The notes beneath the pieces were generated by a model. It ran no database searches. It had not been told where the DNA came from and saw only the letters and a list, made by a program, of their open reading frames with translations. The translations under genes and the position numbers were made by a program. Below, one piece after another: positions 43,684 to 51,872 of a DNA stretch of 64,000 nt (position 1 is its first letter; each line of letters opens with the position of its first letter). Source of the stretch: UBA7672 sp963718145 (GTDB taxonomy: Bacteria; Pseudomonadota; Alphaproteobacteria; Caulobacterales; Hyphomonadaceae). The stretch lies in NCBI GenBank assembly GCA_963718145.1, contig CAVQYJ010000012.1, positions 310,001-374,000 of the forward strand, in the 5' to 3' direction.

Positions 43684-44907
43684 ATGGCCGGGCTAAAGCG
43701 TGCAATGATGGCGGCCTTGTCCGTCGCGTTAGCCTTGTGGCCAGGCGCGGCGCATGCCGACAACGCTGGTCGTCCCATGACTTTCGAATGGGGCACGGTC
43801 GGAACGGCGACGGGCGACGAGCAGGCCATCTTCGCTGATGGTGATTTCACCCTGGATACGCCAGCCGCCTTGCGCGCCTTCCTGAAGCGCTCAGTCTACA
43901 CCCCCGACACGGTGATCTATCTCAACTCGCTGGGCGGTGACCTTGGCGCGGGGATGGAAGTCGGCAAGATCATTCGCGAGGCCCACCTCAACACCGGCGT
44001 CGCCAAGAACTCCCGCGACCCGAAAGACGCCAACACGATCGACCTCGACGCCAACTCGCGCCTCTATCCCGGCTACTGTGTCTCGGCCTGTTCGCTTGCC
44101 TTCCTCGGCGGCGTGTCGCGCGAGGTACGAGGCGGGTCGACCTATGGCGTCCACCGCGTCAGCATGAATTGCATCCAGAAGGGCAAGGCGCTGGCGCAGT
44201 TCCCCTGGGTGAAAATGCCGAACGTCGTCTATTGCCCAGAACTCGACCAGGCGGTGGCCATGGTGCAGGTCGCAAATGGCGCGGTGGTGGAATTCGTGAT
44301 TTCGATGGGCGCCGATCCGATCTTCTGGACCGAGATGTCCAAGGCAGGACCTGACGCGATCAACGCGCTCACCGAGGACCAGCTCAATGCGTACCGCATC
44401 AACTTCACGATGCGGACGGAAAGTTGGTCGTACGAAACGGATGCCCAGGGCCAGTTCTTCCTGCAGTACCGGCAGGGGGATGAGTGGAAGGAAGACCGCG
44501 TCGAACTGTTCTGCAACCGCACGGCGGCGCCCCGCCTCTATCTGTGGCTCGTGCACGATACCCGGCGCTCCACCCAGCGCGAGGACGCCAAGCGCATCGT
44601 CGATTTGGCCAGCAAGGGCCTGTCCGTCGTCTGGCAGCTCGAGGCGCCCAAGGCTGATGGGTTTGCCGACGTTCGCAACGTGATGTTGCAATCCTACGAG
44701 ATCATCGAGCCGCCGAAGGTCACCGAGCATGACAACGTCACGCTCACCATCGACGTGTCCCAGCGCTTTCTCGATGTGCTCTCCGGCGCCCAGCGTTTCC
44801 AGATCGTGACGACGGAACCGGATAACAATGGCGTTGCAGGCTTCAACCTGATTTCGCTGAATCTCGACCGCGACAAGGTCACTGGGATTGTGCGATCCTG
44901 CAAATAG
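43684..44907 (+). CDS. Periplasmic ClpP/crotonase-fold protein (COG3904-like) with an extra C-terminal domain
   Basis: This 407-aa protein has a signal peptide ending near AHA-DN. Residues about 70-160 form a ClpP-like core: VIYLNSLGGDLGAGMEVGK, then CVSACSLAFLGG with the candidate nucleophile Ser134, and GVHRVS with His157, the arrangement seen in COG3904 proteins of unknown role. A further 240 residues follow with no domain I know, including a Cys pair (ELFCNRTAA) and a beta-rich end. The ATG at 43684 has GGAGGC before it. The core suggests a periplasmic serine peptidase; activity is inferred. Confidence 0.78.
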   Translation: MAGLKRAMMAALSVALALWPGAAHADNAGRPMTFEWGTVGTATGDEQAIFADGDFTLDTPAALRAFLKRSVYTPDTVIYLNSLGGDLGAGMEVGKIIREAHLNTGVAKNSRDPKDANTIDLDANSRLYPGYCVSACSLAFLGGVSREVRGGSTYGVHRVSMNCIQKGKALAQFPWVKMPNVVYCPELDQAVAMVQVANGAVVEFVISMGADPIFWTEMSKAGPDAINALTEDQLNAYRINFTMRTESWSYETDAQGQFFLQYRQGDEWKEDRVELFCNRTAAPRLYLWLVHDTRRSTQREDAKRIVDLASKGLSVVWQLEAPKADGFADVRNVMLQSYEIIEPPKVTEHDNVTLTIDVSQRFLDVLSGAQRFQIVTTEPDNNGVAGFNLISLNLDRDKVTGIVRSCK

Positions 44908-44926
44908 GATCAAGTGGAACAGACCG

Positions 44927-45346
44927 ATGAGCGACCCACCCGGCACCAGCGCGATGACCTGGCGCAGTGGCGGATGCCATTGCGGCGCCGTGCGCTTCGA
45001 GGTTCAGACTCCCGATGCGATCGAGGTCGAGGACTGCAATTGCTCGATATGCGCCCGCACCGGTTTCCTGCACCTCATTGTGCCGGCACATCGCTTCCGT
45101 TTGCTCTCGGGCATGGACCGGCTTGTGACCTACACGTTCAACACCGGCGCGGCAAAGCACCTGTTCTGCGCGGTGTGCGGAATCAAGTCTTTCTACGTGC
45201 CGCGCTCCAACCCGGACGGCTATAGCGTGAACCTGCGTTGCTTTGATGATCCGCGAGGGTTTTCCGAGGTCAGGGTCGTCAATTTTGACGGGCGCAGCGA
45301 TTGGGAGGCCCAGGCCAAGACGCTGGCCTACAAGTCAAAGTCTTAG
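44927..45346 (+). CDS. GFA-family (glutathione-dependent formaldehyde-activating-like) zinc protein
   Basis: This 139-aa protein has the three zinc cysteine pairs of the family: GCHCGAVRF, CNCSIC and FCAVCG. Gfa was first described as capturing formaldehyde for glutathione; most relatives have unknown substrates. It ends with a short basic tail. The ATG at 44927 has a plausible start after AACAGACCG. It overlaps the convergent helix-hairpin-helix gene by four bases at the stops. Confidence 0.88.
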   Translation: MSDPPGTSAMTWRSGGCHCGAVRFEVQTPDAIEVEDCNCSICARTGFLHLIVPAHRFRLLSGMDRLVTYTFNTGAAKHLFCAVCGIKSFYVPRSNPDGYSVNLRCFDDPRGFSEVRVVNFDGRSDWEAQAKTLAYKSKS

Positions 45347-46164
45347 CCTTCTCCCGTCTCGGCGTTTTCGAGACTGGCTTCCGACAACCGCTCCAGCATC
45401 GCGACGGCCTGGGGAATCCATTTTTCGCGCTCGATCCGTCCGCGGAAGGAAATCGCCGAGTTCACCCAGTCGACTTCCTTCTGGCTCCACGATGCAATCT
45501 GCGCGTAGTGCCAGATGCCAATCGAGTTGAGCTTCTGCTCCAGCTTGGGCCCGATGCCTGATATCAGCTTGAGGTCGTCCGAGCGGCCATCGCGCGGCTC
45601 TTCCATAAGCTCCGGTTTTTCGCCTTCCGGCAACTTTGCCGCGACGGCGGCCTGTACTGCCTGCGGCGCACCTGTCGCCGGGGTCAGCCCGCCAGTCCGC
45701 ACGAGTTCTTCCTCGAGGTACTTCACGCGACCTTCGAGATATCGATTGCGCCAACGCAGTCGCGTCGCCTCGTCGTTCTGGTCTTCCTTGGGTCGCGGGG
45801 GCGTGGCTTCGGATTCCAGATCGGCCAGCTTGCTTTCAAGAAAGCGCACGCGGGATTCGAGATGGCGATTGCGCCACAAGAGCGAGCCTTCCGGCGCCGC
45901 CTCCGGACGATCACCTGGCCGCCCGATGCCGGAGCGCCGGCGCAATTCATCTACTTCCGCCGAGGCGCGGTCGAGCTTGCTCTCTAGCTCGGCGACACGC
46001 AGCTTCGTGTCCGGATCGACGGGTATGGAAGCAGGGCTGGCCTTGACCTTGGCAGGCGCCGTCGCGCGCTTGCCATACAGCACATGGAGGCCCCAACCGA
46101 TTGCGGCCCCGAAGGCAGCGGCGATCAGGAGCTCCACTACGATCTGAAGCGACAACCAGCCCAT
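45343..46164 (-). CDS. Membrane-anchored coiled-coil protein with helix-hairpin-helix (H3TH/COG3743) domain
   Basis: This 273-aa protein begins with a membrane helix (LQIVVELLIAAAFGAAIGWGL), then a coiled coil. Two copies of a motif, LLWRNRHLESRVRFLESKL and LRWRNRYLEGRVKYLEEEL, are an internal duplication. The C-terminal 60 residues, DDLKLISGIGPKLEQKLNSIG and WHYAQIASWSQKEV, form the H3TH domain also found in alphaproteobacterial NuoE tails. It is the second gene of an operon with the OmpA gene (TAG-ATG directly adjacent). It may hold a protein at the inner membrane; nuclease activity is doubtful. Confidence 0.75.
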   Translation of the reverse strand: MGWLSLQIVVELLIAAAFGAAIGWGLHVLYGKRATAPAKVKASPASIPVDPDTKLRVAELESKLDRASAEVDELRRRSGIGRPGDRPEAAPEGSLLWRNRHLESRVRFLESKLADLESEATPPRPKEDQNDEATRLRWRNRYLEGRVKYLEEELVRTGGLTPATGAPQAVQAAVAAKLPEGEKPELMEEPRDGRSDDLKLISGIGPKLEQKLNSIGIWHYAQIASWSQKEVDWVNSAISFRGRIEREKWIPQAVAMLERLSEASLENAETGEG

Positions 46165-47604
46165 CTAACGCGACTCTCCCCGGGTCACCCGGAACTCGAT
46201 GCGCCGGTTGCGAGCCCGCCCGGATTCGGTGCGGTTGCTGGCGGACGGGCGGTCAGCGCCAAATCCTACAGCAGTCAGGCGCCCCGCGGCGAGGCCTCGC
46301 GAGACGAGATACTCCTGGACCGCAACGGCCCGCTCCCGGCTCAGGGCAAGGTTCTTCGGGCGAGAACCGGTTGAGTCCGTGTGTCCCTGGATCTCGATGT
46401 AAGCCCCGTCACAGGCTTCCGCTATGGCAACCACCTTATCCATGGCCTTGCCGCTGGCACGGGTAATCCTGGAACGCCGTCTGTCGAAGATGATCTTGTT
46501 GGTCGCCTCGACGCTGTTGAGCGCGGCTTCACATGCGGCAAGTTCGGTCTTTCCTCCGCTACGGAAGTCGAAGCCGCGAAGTTCCGGCAGATCGGGCACG
46601 CTCTGTGTCACTTCCATATCAACCGAGTAGATATCCCGGATTTTGGCCATGTCCTCTCGCAGATAGCCCAACGTGCTGCCCGGAGCCTGACCGGTGATGC
46701 GGAATGTGTCGCCCTGTACCGCAATCTCGCCATGCTCGAATTCCTGCAGCAGGGGAAGGGCAGCGCGTGCGCGCGCCAGCCATGCACCTGTCTCGGCAAT
46801 GCTGGTCTGGTCCTCTGCGGACCGCGCACCGCCGGCGGCCAAGAACAATGTTCGTTTAGCCTCTTCGGAGGCCACATTGCCTTGCAGCACGATGTGGCCT
46901 TCCAGCACCGTCGCAGTCCATTCCGCCGGGCCAACGATTTCCGCGCGGGCCGTTACCCCGACCTCGCTGCGGGCGATCCATTCGGCGATCCTCTTCGCCT
47001 CGGCCGTGCTAGGCGCCACGCCTGCAACCACCATCCCGTCGGCGGAGATGTTCACTCGCCCATGCTCGAGCTTCACCAAAGCTTCCAGACCCCGGATCGC
47101 AGCAGTCTCCCAGTCGATGCCCTCGGGCGCCCCTGAAGCCAGCGTCGAATCGTCCACAATGTCGGACCCGTAGAGCTTGCGCGCTGCTTCGTGGATGGCG
47201 GTGAGCGTGGATCTGGCGGGGCCATGACCGAGCATCACGACGCGGCCGTTTTCCTTCTGCGCCATCCATTCAAACGGCGAGGCATGCGGCGCCACGGCCA
47301 CGCTGTCGGACCGGACAATACTGGCGCCGGTAGCGATCTTCACGGCCTCGACCGCCACCTGCTTGCCCTGTTCGGATGCTGCCACGCCTTCAAGATCGAG
47401 GCTGGCGCCCCTGGCCTTCACCTTCCAGGTCGAGAGCTTGGCCGAGACCAGCGCCGCATCGGCTGACGCCTGCAGCCTGGCCTCCAGACGGCTCGCCGAA
47501 TGCGGTCCGGCAAGGGCCGTATAGACCGCGGTCACAAGGACACCCGCAGCTCCGGCGCTCACCAGCCGCCAGGCGAGTTTTCGATCCTGCATGTCCCCGG
47601 TCAT
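46165..47604 (-). CDS. OmpA-domain envelope protein with BON-like repeats
   Basis: This 479-aa protein has one N-terminal membrane helix (AGAAGVLVTAVYTALAG). Between about 60 and 330 are several BON-like modules (for example VNISADGMVVAGVAPSTAEAK, VLEGHIVLQGNVASEEAKRT, IAVQGDTFRITGQAPGS), domains that contact membranes or peptidoglycan. The end, IEIQGHTDSTGS and NLALSRERAVAVQEYL, with AVGFGADRPSASN, is a peptidoglycan-binding OmpA C-terminal domain. It heads the operon with the H3TH protein. It should tether the inner membrane to the wall. Confidence 0.85.
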   Translation of the reverse strand: MTGDMQDRKLAWRLVSAGAAGVLVTAVYTALAGPHSASRLEARLQASADAALVSAKLSTWKVKARGASLDLEGVAASEQGKQVAVEAVKIATGASIVRSDSVAVAPHASPFEWMAQKENGRVVMLGHGPARSTLTAIHEAARKLYGSDIVDDSTLASGAPEGIDWETAAIRGLEALVKLEHGRVNISADGMVVAGVAPSTAEAKRIAEWIARSEVGVTARAEIVGPAEWTATVLEGHIVLQGNVASEEAKRTLFLAAGGARSAEDQTSIAETGAWLARARAALPLLQEFEHGEIAVQGDTFRITGQAPGSTLGYLREDMAKIRDIYSVDMEVTQSVPDLPELRGFDFRSGGKTELAACEAALNSVEATNKIIFDRRRSRITRASGKAMDKVVAIAEACDGAYIEIQGHTDSTGSRPKNLALSRERAVAVQEYLVSRGLAAGRLTAVGFGADRPSASNRTESGRARNRRIEFRVTRGESR

Positions 47605-47686
47605 CCCTTCGACGTTGACGGCGCGCCTTCCATCGCGGCGGCAACACCCATAGAGGTATTCCGACTGCAGCTGTGAGCGACGGTGC

Positions 47687-48571
47687 GTGAGCCAAGGATC
47701 GCGAGAAAAACGCCAAACGCATGTGGATTCTCCTCACGGACGATCCGCAGGCCACGCCTATGAGCACATCTCCTCGCCTGCCAACGCCACTGTGAAGCTG
47801 TTCAGATCGCTCGACAGGAAGAAGGAGCGCGTCGAGACCGGCCTTTTCCTGGCCGAAGGTGCGCGGCTGGCGGAAGAGGCGCTTGATCATGGCTGGGCGC
47901 CCGCAAGCGTCCTGGCGGGCCAAAGCGCACTGGAGCGGCCCCAGACTGCGGCCTTGCTCGCGCGAATGAAGAAGGCTGGCGCTCGAGTTCTAACGGCAAG
48001 CGAAAAGGTCCTCGCGGCCGTATCGCGCAAGGACAATCCTCAGACGGTCGTCTCCGCGTTCAAGCAGCACCTGTCACAATTGGATGACTTCCCCTTCGAC
48101 GGCGCGAGACGTTGGGTCGCACTCTACGAAGTGCGCGATCCGGGCAACCTCGGCACGATCGTTCGCACCGCGGATGCTGCGGGCTGCGACGGTGTCGTCC
48201 TCATAGGACAGTGCTGCGATCCGTTTTCCGTGGAAGCAGTGCGCGCTACCATGGGCTCGCTCTTCGCCATGCCGTTGGCGGCCGCGAAGTTCGAGGACTT
48301 CAACGCATGGCGGACGAAGGCCGGCGCCCGGATGGTCGCGGCGTCGATGCGCGGTGCGACCCCGCACGACAAGGCGAGGTATGGCGAACGCAGCGTCGTG
48401 CTGATGGGCAATGAGCAGGCCGGATTGCCGCCGGCCGTGGAAGGCGTATGCGACGAGTTGGTGCGCATCCCGATGATGGGCGCCGCCGACAGCCTGAACC
48501 TTGCCTCTGCTGCCAGCGTGATGATCTACGAAGCCTGGCGCAGCTGCGGCTATTCCGGGGCGCGGGCCTAG
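47687..48571 (+). CDS. TrmH/SpoU-family RNA methyltransferase
   Basis: This 294-aa protein is a SPOUT 2'-O-methyltransferase. An N-terminal RNA-binding part (ANATVKLFRSLDRKKERVETG, FLAEGARLAEEAL) is followed by the knotted catalytic domain with motif 1 VRDPGNLGTIVRTADAAG, motif 2 LMGNEQAGLP and motif 3 IPMMGAADSLNLASAASV. Relatives modify 23S rRNA (RlmB type) or tRNA; the target is unresolved. The first 30 residues are not conserved, and a GTG at 47723 is an alternative start. It runs divergently from the OmpA gene and is followed by another methyltransferase with one base between. Confidence 0.85.
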   Translation: MSQGSREKRQTHVDSPHGRSAGHAYEHISSPANATVKLFRSLDRKKERVETGLFLAEGARLAEEALDHGWAPASVLAGQSALERPQTAALLARMKKAGARVLTASEKVLAAVSRKDNPQTVVSAFKQHLSQLDDFPFDGARRWVALYEVRDPGNLGTIVRTADAAGCDGVVLIGQCCDPFSVEAVRATMGSLFAMPLAAAKFEDFNAWRTKAGARMVAASMRGATPHDKARYGERSVVLMGNEQAGLPPAVEGVCDELVRIPMMGAADSLNLASAASVMIYEAWRSCGYSGARA

Positions 48572-48572
48572 A

Positions 48573-49454
48573 ATGGCCGGGGAATTCAAACTTCTCGTCA
48601 GCGAAGACTGGGGCGATTACGCGCTGCTGGACTCAGGCGGCATGCGCAAGCTGGAGCGCTTCGGCAAGATCGTCGTCAATCGTCCGGACCCGCAGGCGCT
48701 CTGGTCGCCCGCGAGGCCCATCGAGACCTGGAAGGCCGACGCGGTCTTCGCCGGCAAGGACGATGAAGACGAGCGCGGCGCATGGAGCTTTTCTGGCAAG
48801 CCGCCTCCCGACGAATGGCCAATAGCGTGGAACGACCTCAAGCTCCACGCCCGGTTGGCCGCCTTCCGCCACATGGGCGTTTTCCCTGAGCATTCGGTTC
48901 ACTGGCGCTGGGCGATGGATCAGGTCGCCGCGGCGAAGCGGCCGGTGAAGGCGCTGAACCTCTTCGGCTACACTGGCATGATGTCGCTGGCGCTGGCGAA
49001 GGCAGGCGCCGAAGTGGTCCATCTCGACGCATCGCCGAAATCGATCGCGCAGGGCCGCGAGAATGCAGCCGTCTCCGGCCTCGCCGACAAGCCGATCCGA
49101 TGGATCTGCGACGACGCCATGAAGTTCGTCGAGCGCGAGATCCGCCGCGGTTCGAGGTACGAGGCCATCGTTCTGGATCCGCCGAAATTTGGTCGCGGAC
49201 CGAAGAATGAGACCTGGCGCTTCGAGACCGACTTCCCGGCCCTGCTCGGCCATGTCCGCACGCTGATGAGCGACAAGCCGCTGTTCGTGATCGCGACGGT
49301 CTATGCGGTGCGGCTGTCCTATGCCGCTGTCGGCCAGGCGGTGGCGGGTGCGATGCCCAGCGGCAAGGTCGAGTGCGGAGAGATGGCGATCAGGGAGAGC
49401 GGCGAGCGCGACCTGATCCTGCCGACCGGGCTGTTTGCTCAGTGGACGCCGTAG
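48573..49454 (+). CDS. RlmI-like class I SAM-dependent methyltransferase
   Basis: This 293-aa protein resembles the 23S rRNA cytosine methyltransferase RlmI without its PUA domain. The SAM-binding motif is ALNLFGYTGMMSLALAKAGAE, followed by HLDASPKSIAQGRENA and the catalytic VLDPPKFGRG. YEAIVLDPP is typical of m5C or m2G RNA methyltransferases. It starts one base after the previous gene's stop, so the two are probably translated from one mRNA. Its own stop lies inside a palindromic repeat. Confidence 0.85.
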   Translation: MAGEFKLLVSEDWGDYALLDSGGMRKLERFGKIVVNRPDPQALWSPARPIETWKADAVFAGKDDEDERGAWSFSGKPPPDEWPIAWNDLKLHARLAAFRHMGVFPEHSVHWRWAMDQVAAAKRPVKALNLFGYTGMMSLALAKAGAEVVHLDASPKSIAQGRENAAVSGLADKPIRWICDDAMKFVEREIRRGSRYEAIVLDPPKFGRGPKNETWRFETDFPALLGHVRTLMSDKPLFVIATVYAVRLSYAAVGQAVAGAMPSGKVECGEMAIRESGERDLILPTGLFAQWTP

Positions 49455-49534
49455 GGTGGATAGAGCCGAAGGCGAAATCCACCTTTGGGGCGTGCGGCGA
49501 GATGGTGGATTTCGCTGCGCTCAATCCACCCTAC
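49451..49534. repeat. Palindromic repeat (GTAGGGTGGAT type) between convergent genes
   Basis: The left arm begins GTAGGGTGGATAGAGC and the right arm ends GCTCAATCCACCCTAC; each arm is about 31-33 bases, and the arms are imperfect reverse complements around a short spacer. The element starts within the methyltransferase stop codon and ends at the thioesterase stop codon. I know this sequence family as a widespread intergenic repeat of proteobacteria. It would form a bidirectional transcription terminator here. Confidence 0.8.
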
Positions 49535-49960
49535 CTATTTCCGCGTCACCCGCGTGATCACCGAGGTGAAGCTCAGCGCTGGCTTGCCGTTCGCCGTGAT
49601 CATGCCCCGGACATAGATCAGCCGGCCGCCCGCCCGCGTGACTTCGCCGGTCGCCTCCATCACGTCGCCGACCTTGGCCGCAGAAAGGAAGTCGCCGGAC
49701 AGGTTCACGGTTACGCTCGGCCCGCTGGTCAGTTCTTCGGCGATCGAGAAGCAGGCGAAATCGGCGAAGGTGAGGAAGCAGCCGCCATGCATGAAGCCGC
49801 CGCCATTCATGTGGCGCGGCTCGGCGACGAACCGGCAGACAACCCGCCCGGCCTCATCCGTCTTCATGTAGAACGGTCCGACACCGCTCTCGAACGTGTC
49901 CTGCGGCCAGGTTTTCCAGCCGGCCCATGGGCCGGATTCAATCAGGGTTGCTGTGCTCAT
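49535..49960 (-). CDS. PaaI-family hotdog-fold thioesterase
   Basis: This 141-aa acyl-CoA thioesterase-like protein of the hotdog fold has the signature HMNGGGFMHGGCFLTFADFA, with the active-site HGG region, and FLSAAKVGDVMEATGEV. Substrates of close relatives are phenylacetyl- or medium-chain CoA esters; none can be singled out here. Its stop abuts the palindromic repeat, which separates it from the convergent methyltransferase gene. The tRNA-Trp gene lies 90 bases upstream. Confidence 0.85.
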   Translation of the reverse strand: MSTATLIESGPWAGWKTWPQDTFESGVGPFYMKTDEAGRVVCRFVAEPRHMNGGGFMHGGCFLTFADFACFSIAEELTSGPSVTVNLSGDFLSAAKVGDVMEATGEVTRAGGRLIYVRGMITANGKPALSFTSVITRVTRK

Positions 49961-50050
49961 AGGGCGCTGATTAGCGGGCTAATTTGGGCTTGTCATGTCC
50001 CGCCTTGAAGTCGCCGCCCGGTTCGCGTATCTGGCTCTGCTCTGGCCTGA

Positions 50051-50126
50051 AGGGGTATAGCTCAGTTGGTAGAGTAGCGGTCTCCAAAACCGCGGGTCGT
50101 GGGTTCGAGTCCCTCTGCCCCTGCCA
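50051..50126 (+). tRNA. tRNA-Trp (anticodon CCA)
   Basis: This 76-base cloverleaf has an acceptor stem AGGGGTA/TGCCCCT, a D-arm GCTCAGTTGGTAGAGT, an anticodon stem-loop GCGGTCTCCAAAACCGC with anticodon CCA, a T-arm GGGTTCGAGTCCC and an encoded CCA end after the G discriminator base. In many alphaproteobacteria it is followed by secE, nusG and rplK; here it is followed by an orphan gene. Confidence 0.97.
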
Positions 50127-50250
50127 GGCAAAAATCCGCGCCGCGTAGACGGGGCTCATGCGCACGCGCTCAACGCCACTTCTGACGCCAAGCATTTGCG
50201 ATTAGAACAGAGTCCACGGAGATCGCTGGGGGGCCGCCATCGAACGGGAA

Positions 50251-51219
50251 TTGCTGCAACGAACTGGCCTCGTCGAGCAGTACGACGGATGGCAGGCGGC
50301 AATGTTTTGGGCCGCCGCTATTGGTGCCTTGGTCATTTTCCTCGCCGCAATAGTCGGAGCTATTGCGGCATACCAAGTCAACTCCGCCATTCCGAAGCGT
50401 GCAGCCGAAATCGCGGAACGGCTCGATGCTCAGCTGATGCAACAGCCGGTCAGCGCATGGCCAGTCCGCTTGCTGATGAAGCATGATTGGAAGCCGGAAA
50501 AAACCATCGACACCCTAACGGTCTACGTCCACCACCCAGAAACAGACGCCGTCGGCATCCAGCCGACCGGAATACAGATTCGGCGAGGGGAACAAACTCT
50601 CGCGTGGGCCGAGGCGGTTCCTTTCGGGGAACGATATGTGTGGCCCTATGCGCAGGTGTCTGACCACCTAGAGGATGGTCAGAACGCGATCCCCATCGTT
50701 CAAGTCGTTGCAGGCACAGGCATCGCGGATTTTATTCGCCAGACCGGCGCGTTTCCGGTCGAAGTCATCGGTGTCGGCCTAGAATCCTCCGATGGCGGCG
50801 ACCCAAAAGACACTTATCGAGAACTTTCGGATGATCGGGGCATGAACCTCGCCGAGGCCGTGAACAGGTCCATCACAGTAATGGCGCCCGGGAAGGAGCT
50901 GCGGTTTCGTACCGTGGGTTTGGGCCGCGCCCTCACGCGGGCCGCGAAGAATTCTGATCCTGAACGGCGACAGCGGTCAGCCCTGATCATTGTAGTCGCG
51001 CGGATGAGTCAGGATACTATCAACCTTCCGGATACTCCCCAACTGACCGCGCTTCTCATGGACGTCGATTTGAAAGTGGTTGACTTGACCGACTACGAGT
51101 ACTCCGCCGTAGCCGCTAGGCGATTGAGCGTTCCGATAGTTTTTGATGGCTCTGGCGGACAGCCATGGACGCCTCCAAAGATTCCGATCGCTGAAGCGCT
51201 GGCCGCGCGCGTGAAGTAG
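50251..51219 (+). CDS. Orphan membrane-anchored protein of unknown function
   Basis: This protein has up to 322 residues. It has one strong membrane helix (AAMFWAAAIGALVIFLAAIVGA), followed by a large soluble part with beta-rich segments (TLTVYVHHPETDAVGI, PIVQVVAGTGIADFI, FRTVGLGRALTRAAKN) and a final DYEYSAVAARRLSVP. I recognise no family. The start is uncertain: the open frame begins with a TTG at 50251, but an ATG at 50302 just before the helix is equally reasonable. It is visibly richer in A+T than its neighbours and sits next to the 3' end of a tRNA, which hints at acquisition. Confidence 0.55.
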   Translation: MLQRTGLVEQYDGWQAAMFWAAAIGALVIFLAAIVGAIAAYQVNSAIPKRAAEIAERLDAQLMQQPVSAWPVRLLMKHDWKPEKTIDTLTVYVHHPETDAVGIQPTGIQIRRGEQTLAWAEAVPFGERYVWPYAQVSDHLEDGQNAIPIVQVVAGTGIADFIRQTGAFPVEVIGVGLESSDGGDPKDTYRELSDDRGMNLAEAVNRSITVMAPGKELRFRTVGLGRALTRAAKNSDPERRQRSALIIVVARMSQDTINLPDTPQLTALLMDVDLKVVDLTDYEYSAVAARRLSVPIVFDGSGGQPWTPPKIPIAEALAARVK

Positions 51220-51254
51220 CCCGAGGCATCCAACCGCATGCCCGCATGTAGTCT

Positions 51255-51872
51255 TTAGGCAGCCAACCCCGGCCTCGCCAGCATCCGCTCACGCCAGTCG
51301 CGGAGGTTGGCGAACTCCTCCCACGGGCGGAATTTCATGATGCGGCCGAAGCCCATGGCGACGTGGAGCGTGATGTCGGCGATGGTGAAGCGGTCGCCGG
51401 CGACATAGGGGGATTGGCCGAGGCGTTGGTCGAAGAAGGCGATCTTCTCGCGGGCGCGGCCGGATGAGATGTCGGCCCATTCCTTCGACTGGGGCTTTTC
51501 GAGTTCGGCCATGGCGGGATGCGAATTGCGGAACCAGCCGGCGACGTGGAACAGGTAGCTGAGCTCGACGCGGCGATCCCACATCTCGATCTTCGCGCGC
51601 TCGGTGGCGTCGCGGCCCATCAGGTTGGGTTCGGGGAAGACGCCTTCGAAGTACGTGCAGATGGCGCGGCTTTCGCTGATCGCCGTGCCGTCATCCAGCT
51701 GCAGCGCGGGCACATGGCCGAGCGGGCTCATCGCCAGGTATTCGGGGCGGCGGTGCTCCTGCTTCATGATGCTGATCTCGGCCTTGGGGACCTGGTCCCA
51801 GACGCCCTTCTCCTGCAGGAAGAACTTCACCCGATCCGGGTTTGGCGCCATCGGGGCGTAGTGGAGTTTCAC
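51255..51872 (-). CDS. Glutathione S-transferase
   Basis: This 205-aa protein has the thioredoxin-fold N-terminal domain (KLHYAPMAPNPDRVKFFLQE, SPLGHVPALQLDDGTAISES with the cis-proline VPAL and the ES glutathione contact) and the helical C-terminal domain (YVAGDRFTIADITLHVAM). It conjugates glutathione to electrophiles or reduces peroxides. It starts at a GTG at 51872 and overlaps the rluB stop by three to four bases (GTGA). It is the last gene of a four-gene overlapping operon. Confidence 0.9.
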   Translation of the reverse strand: MKLHYAPMAPNPDRVKFFLQEKGVWDQVPKAEISIMKQEHRRPEYLAMSPLGHVPALQLDDGTAISESRAICTYFEGVFPEPNLMGRDATERAKIEMWDRRVELSYLFHVAGWFRNSHPAMAELEKPQSKEWADISSGRAREKIAFFDQRLGQSPYVAGDRFTIADITLHVAMGFGRIMKFRPWEEFANLRDWRERMLARPGLAA

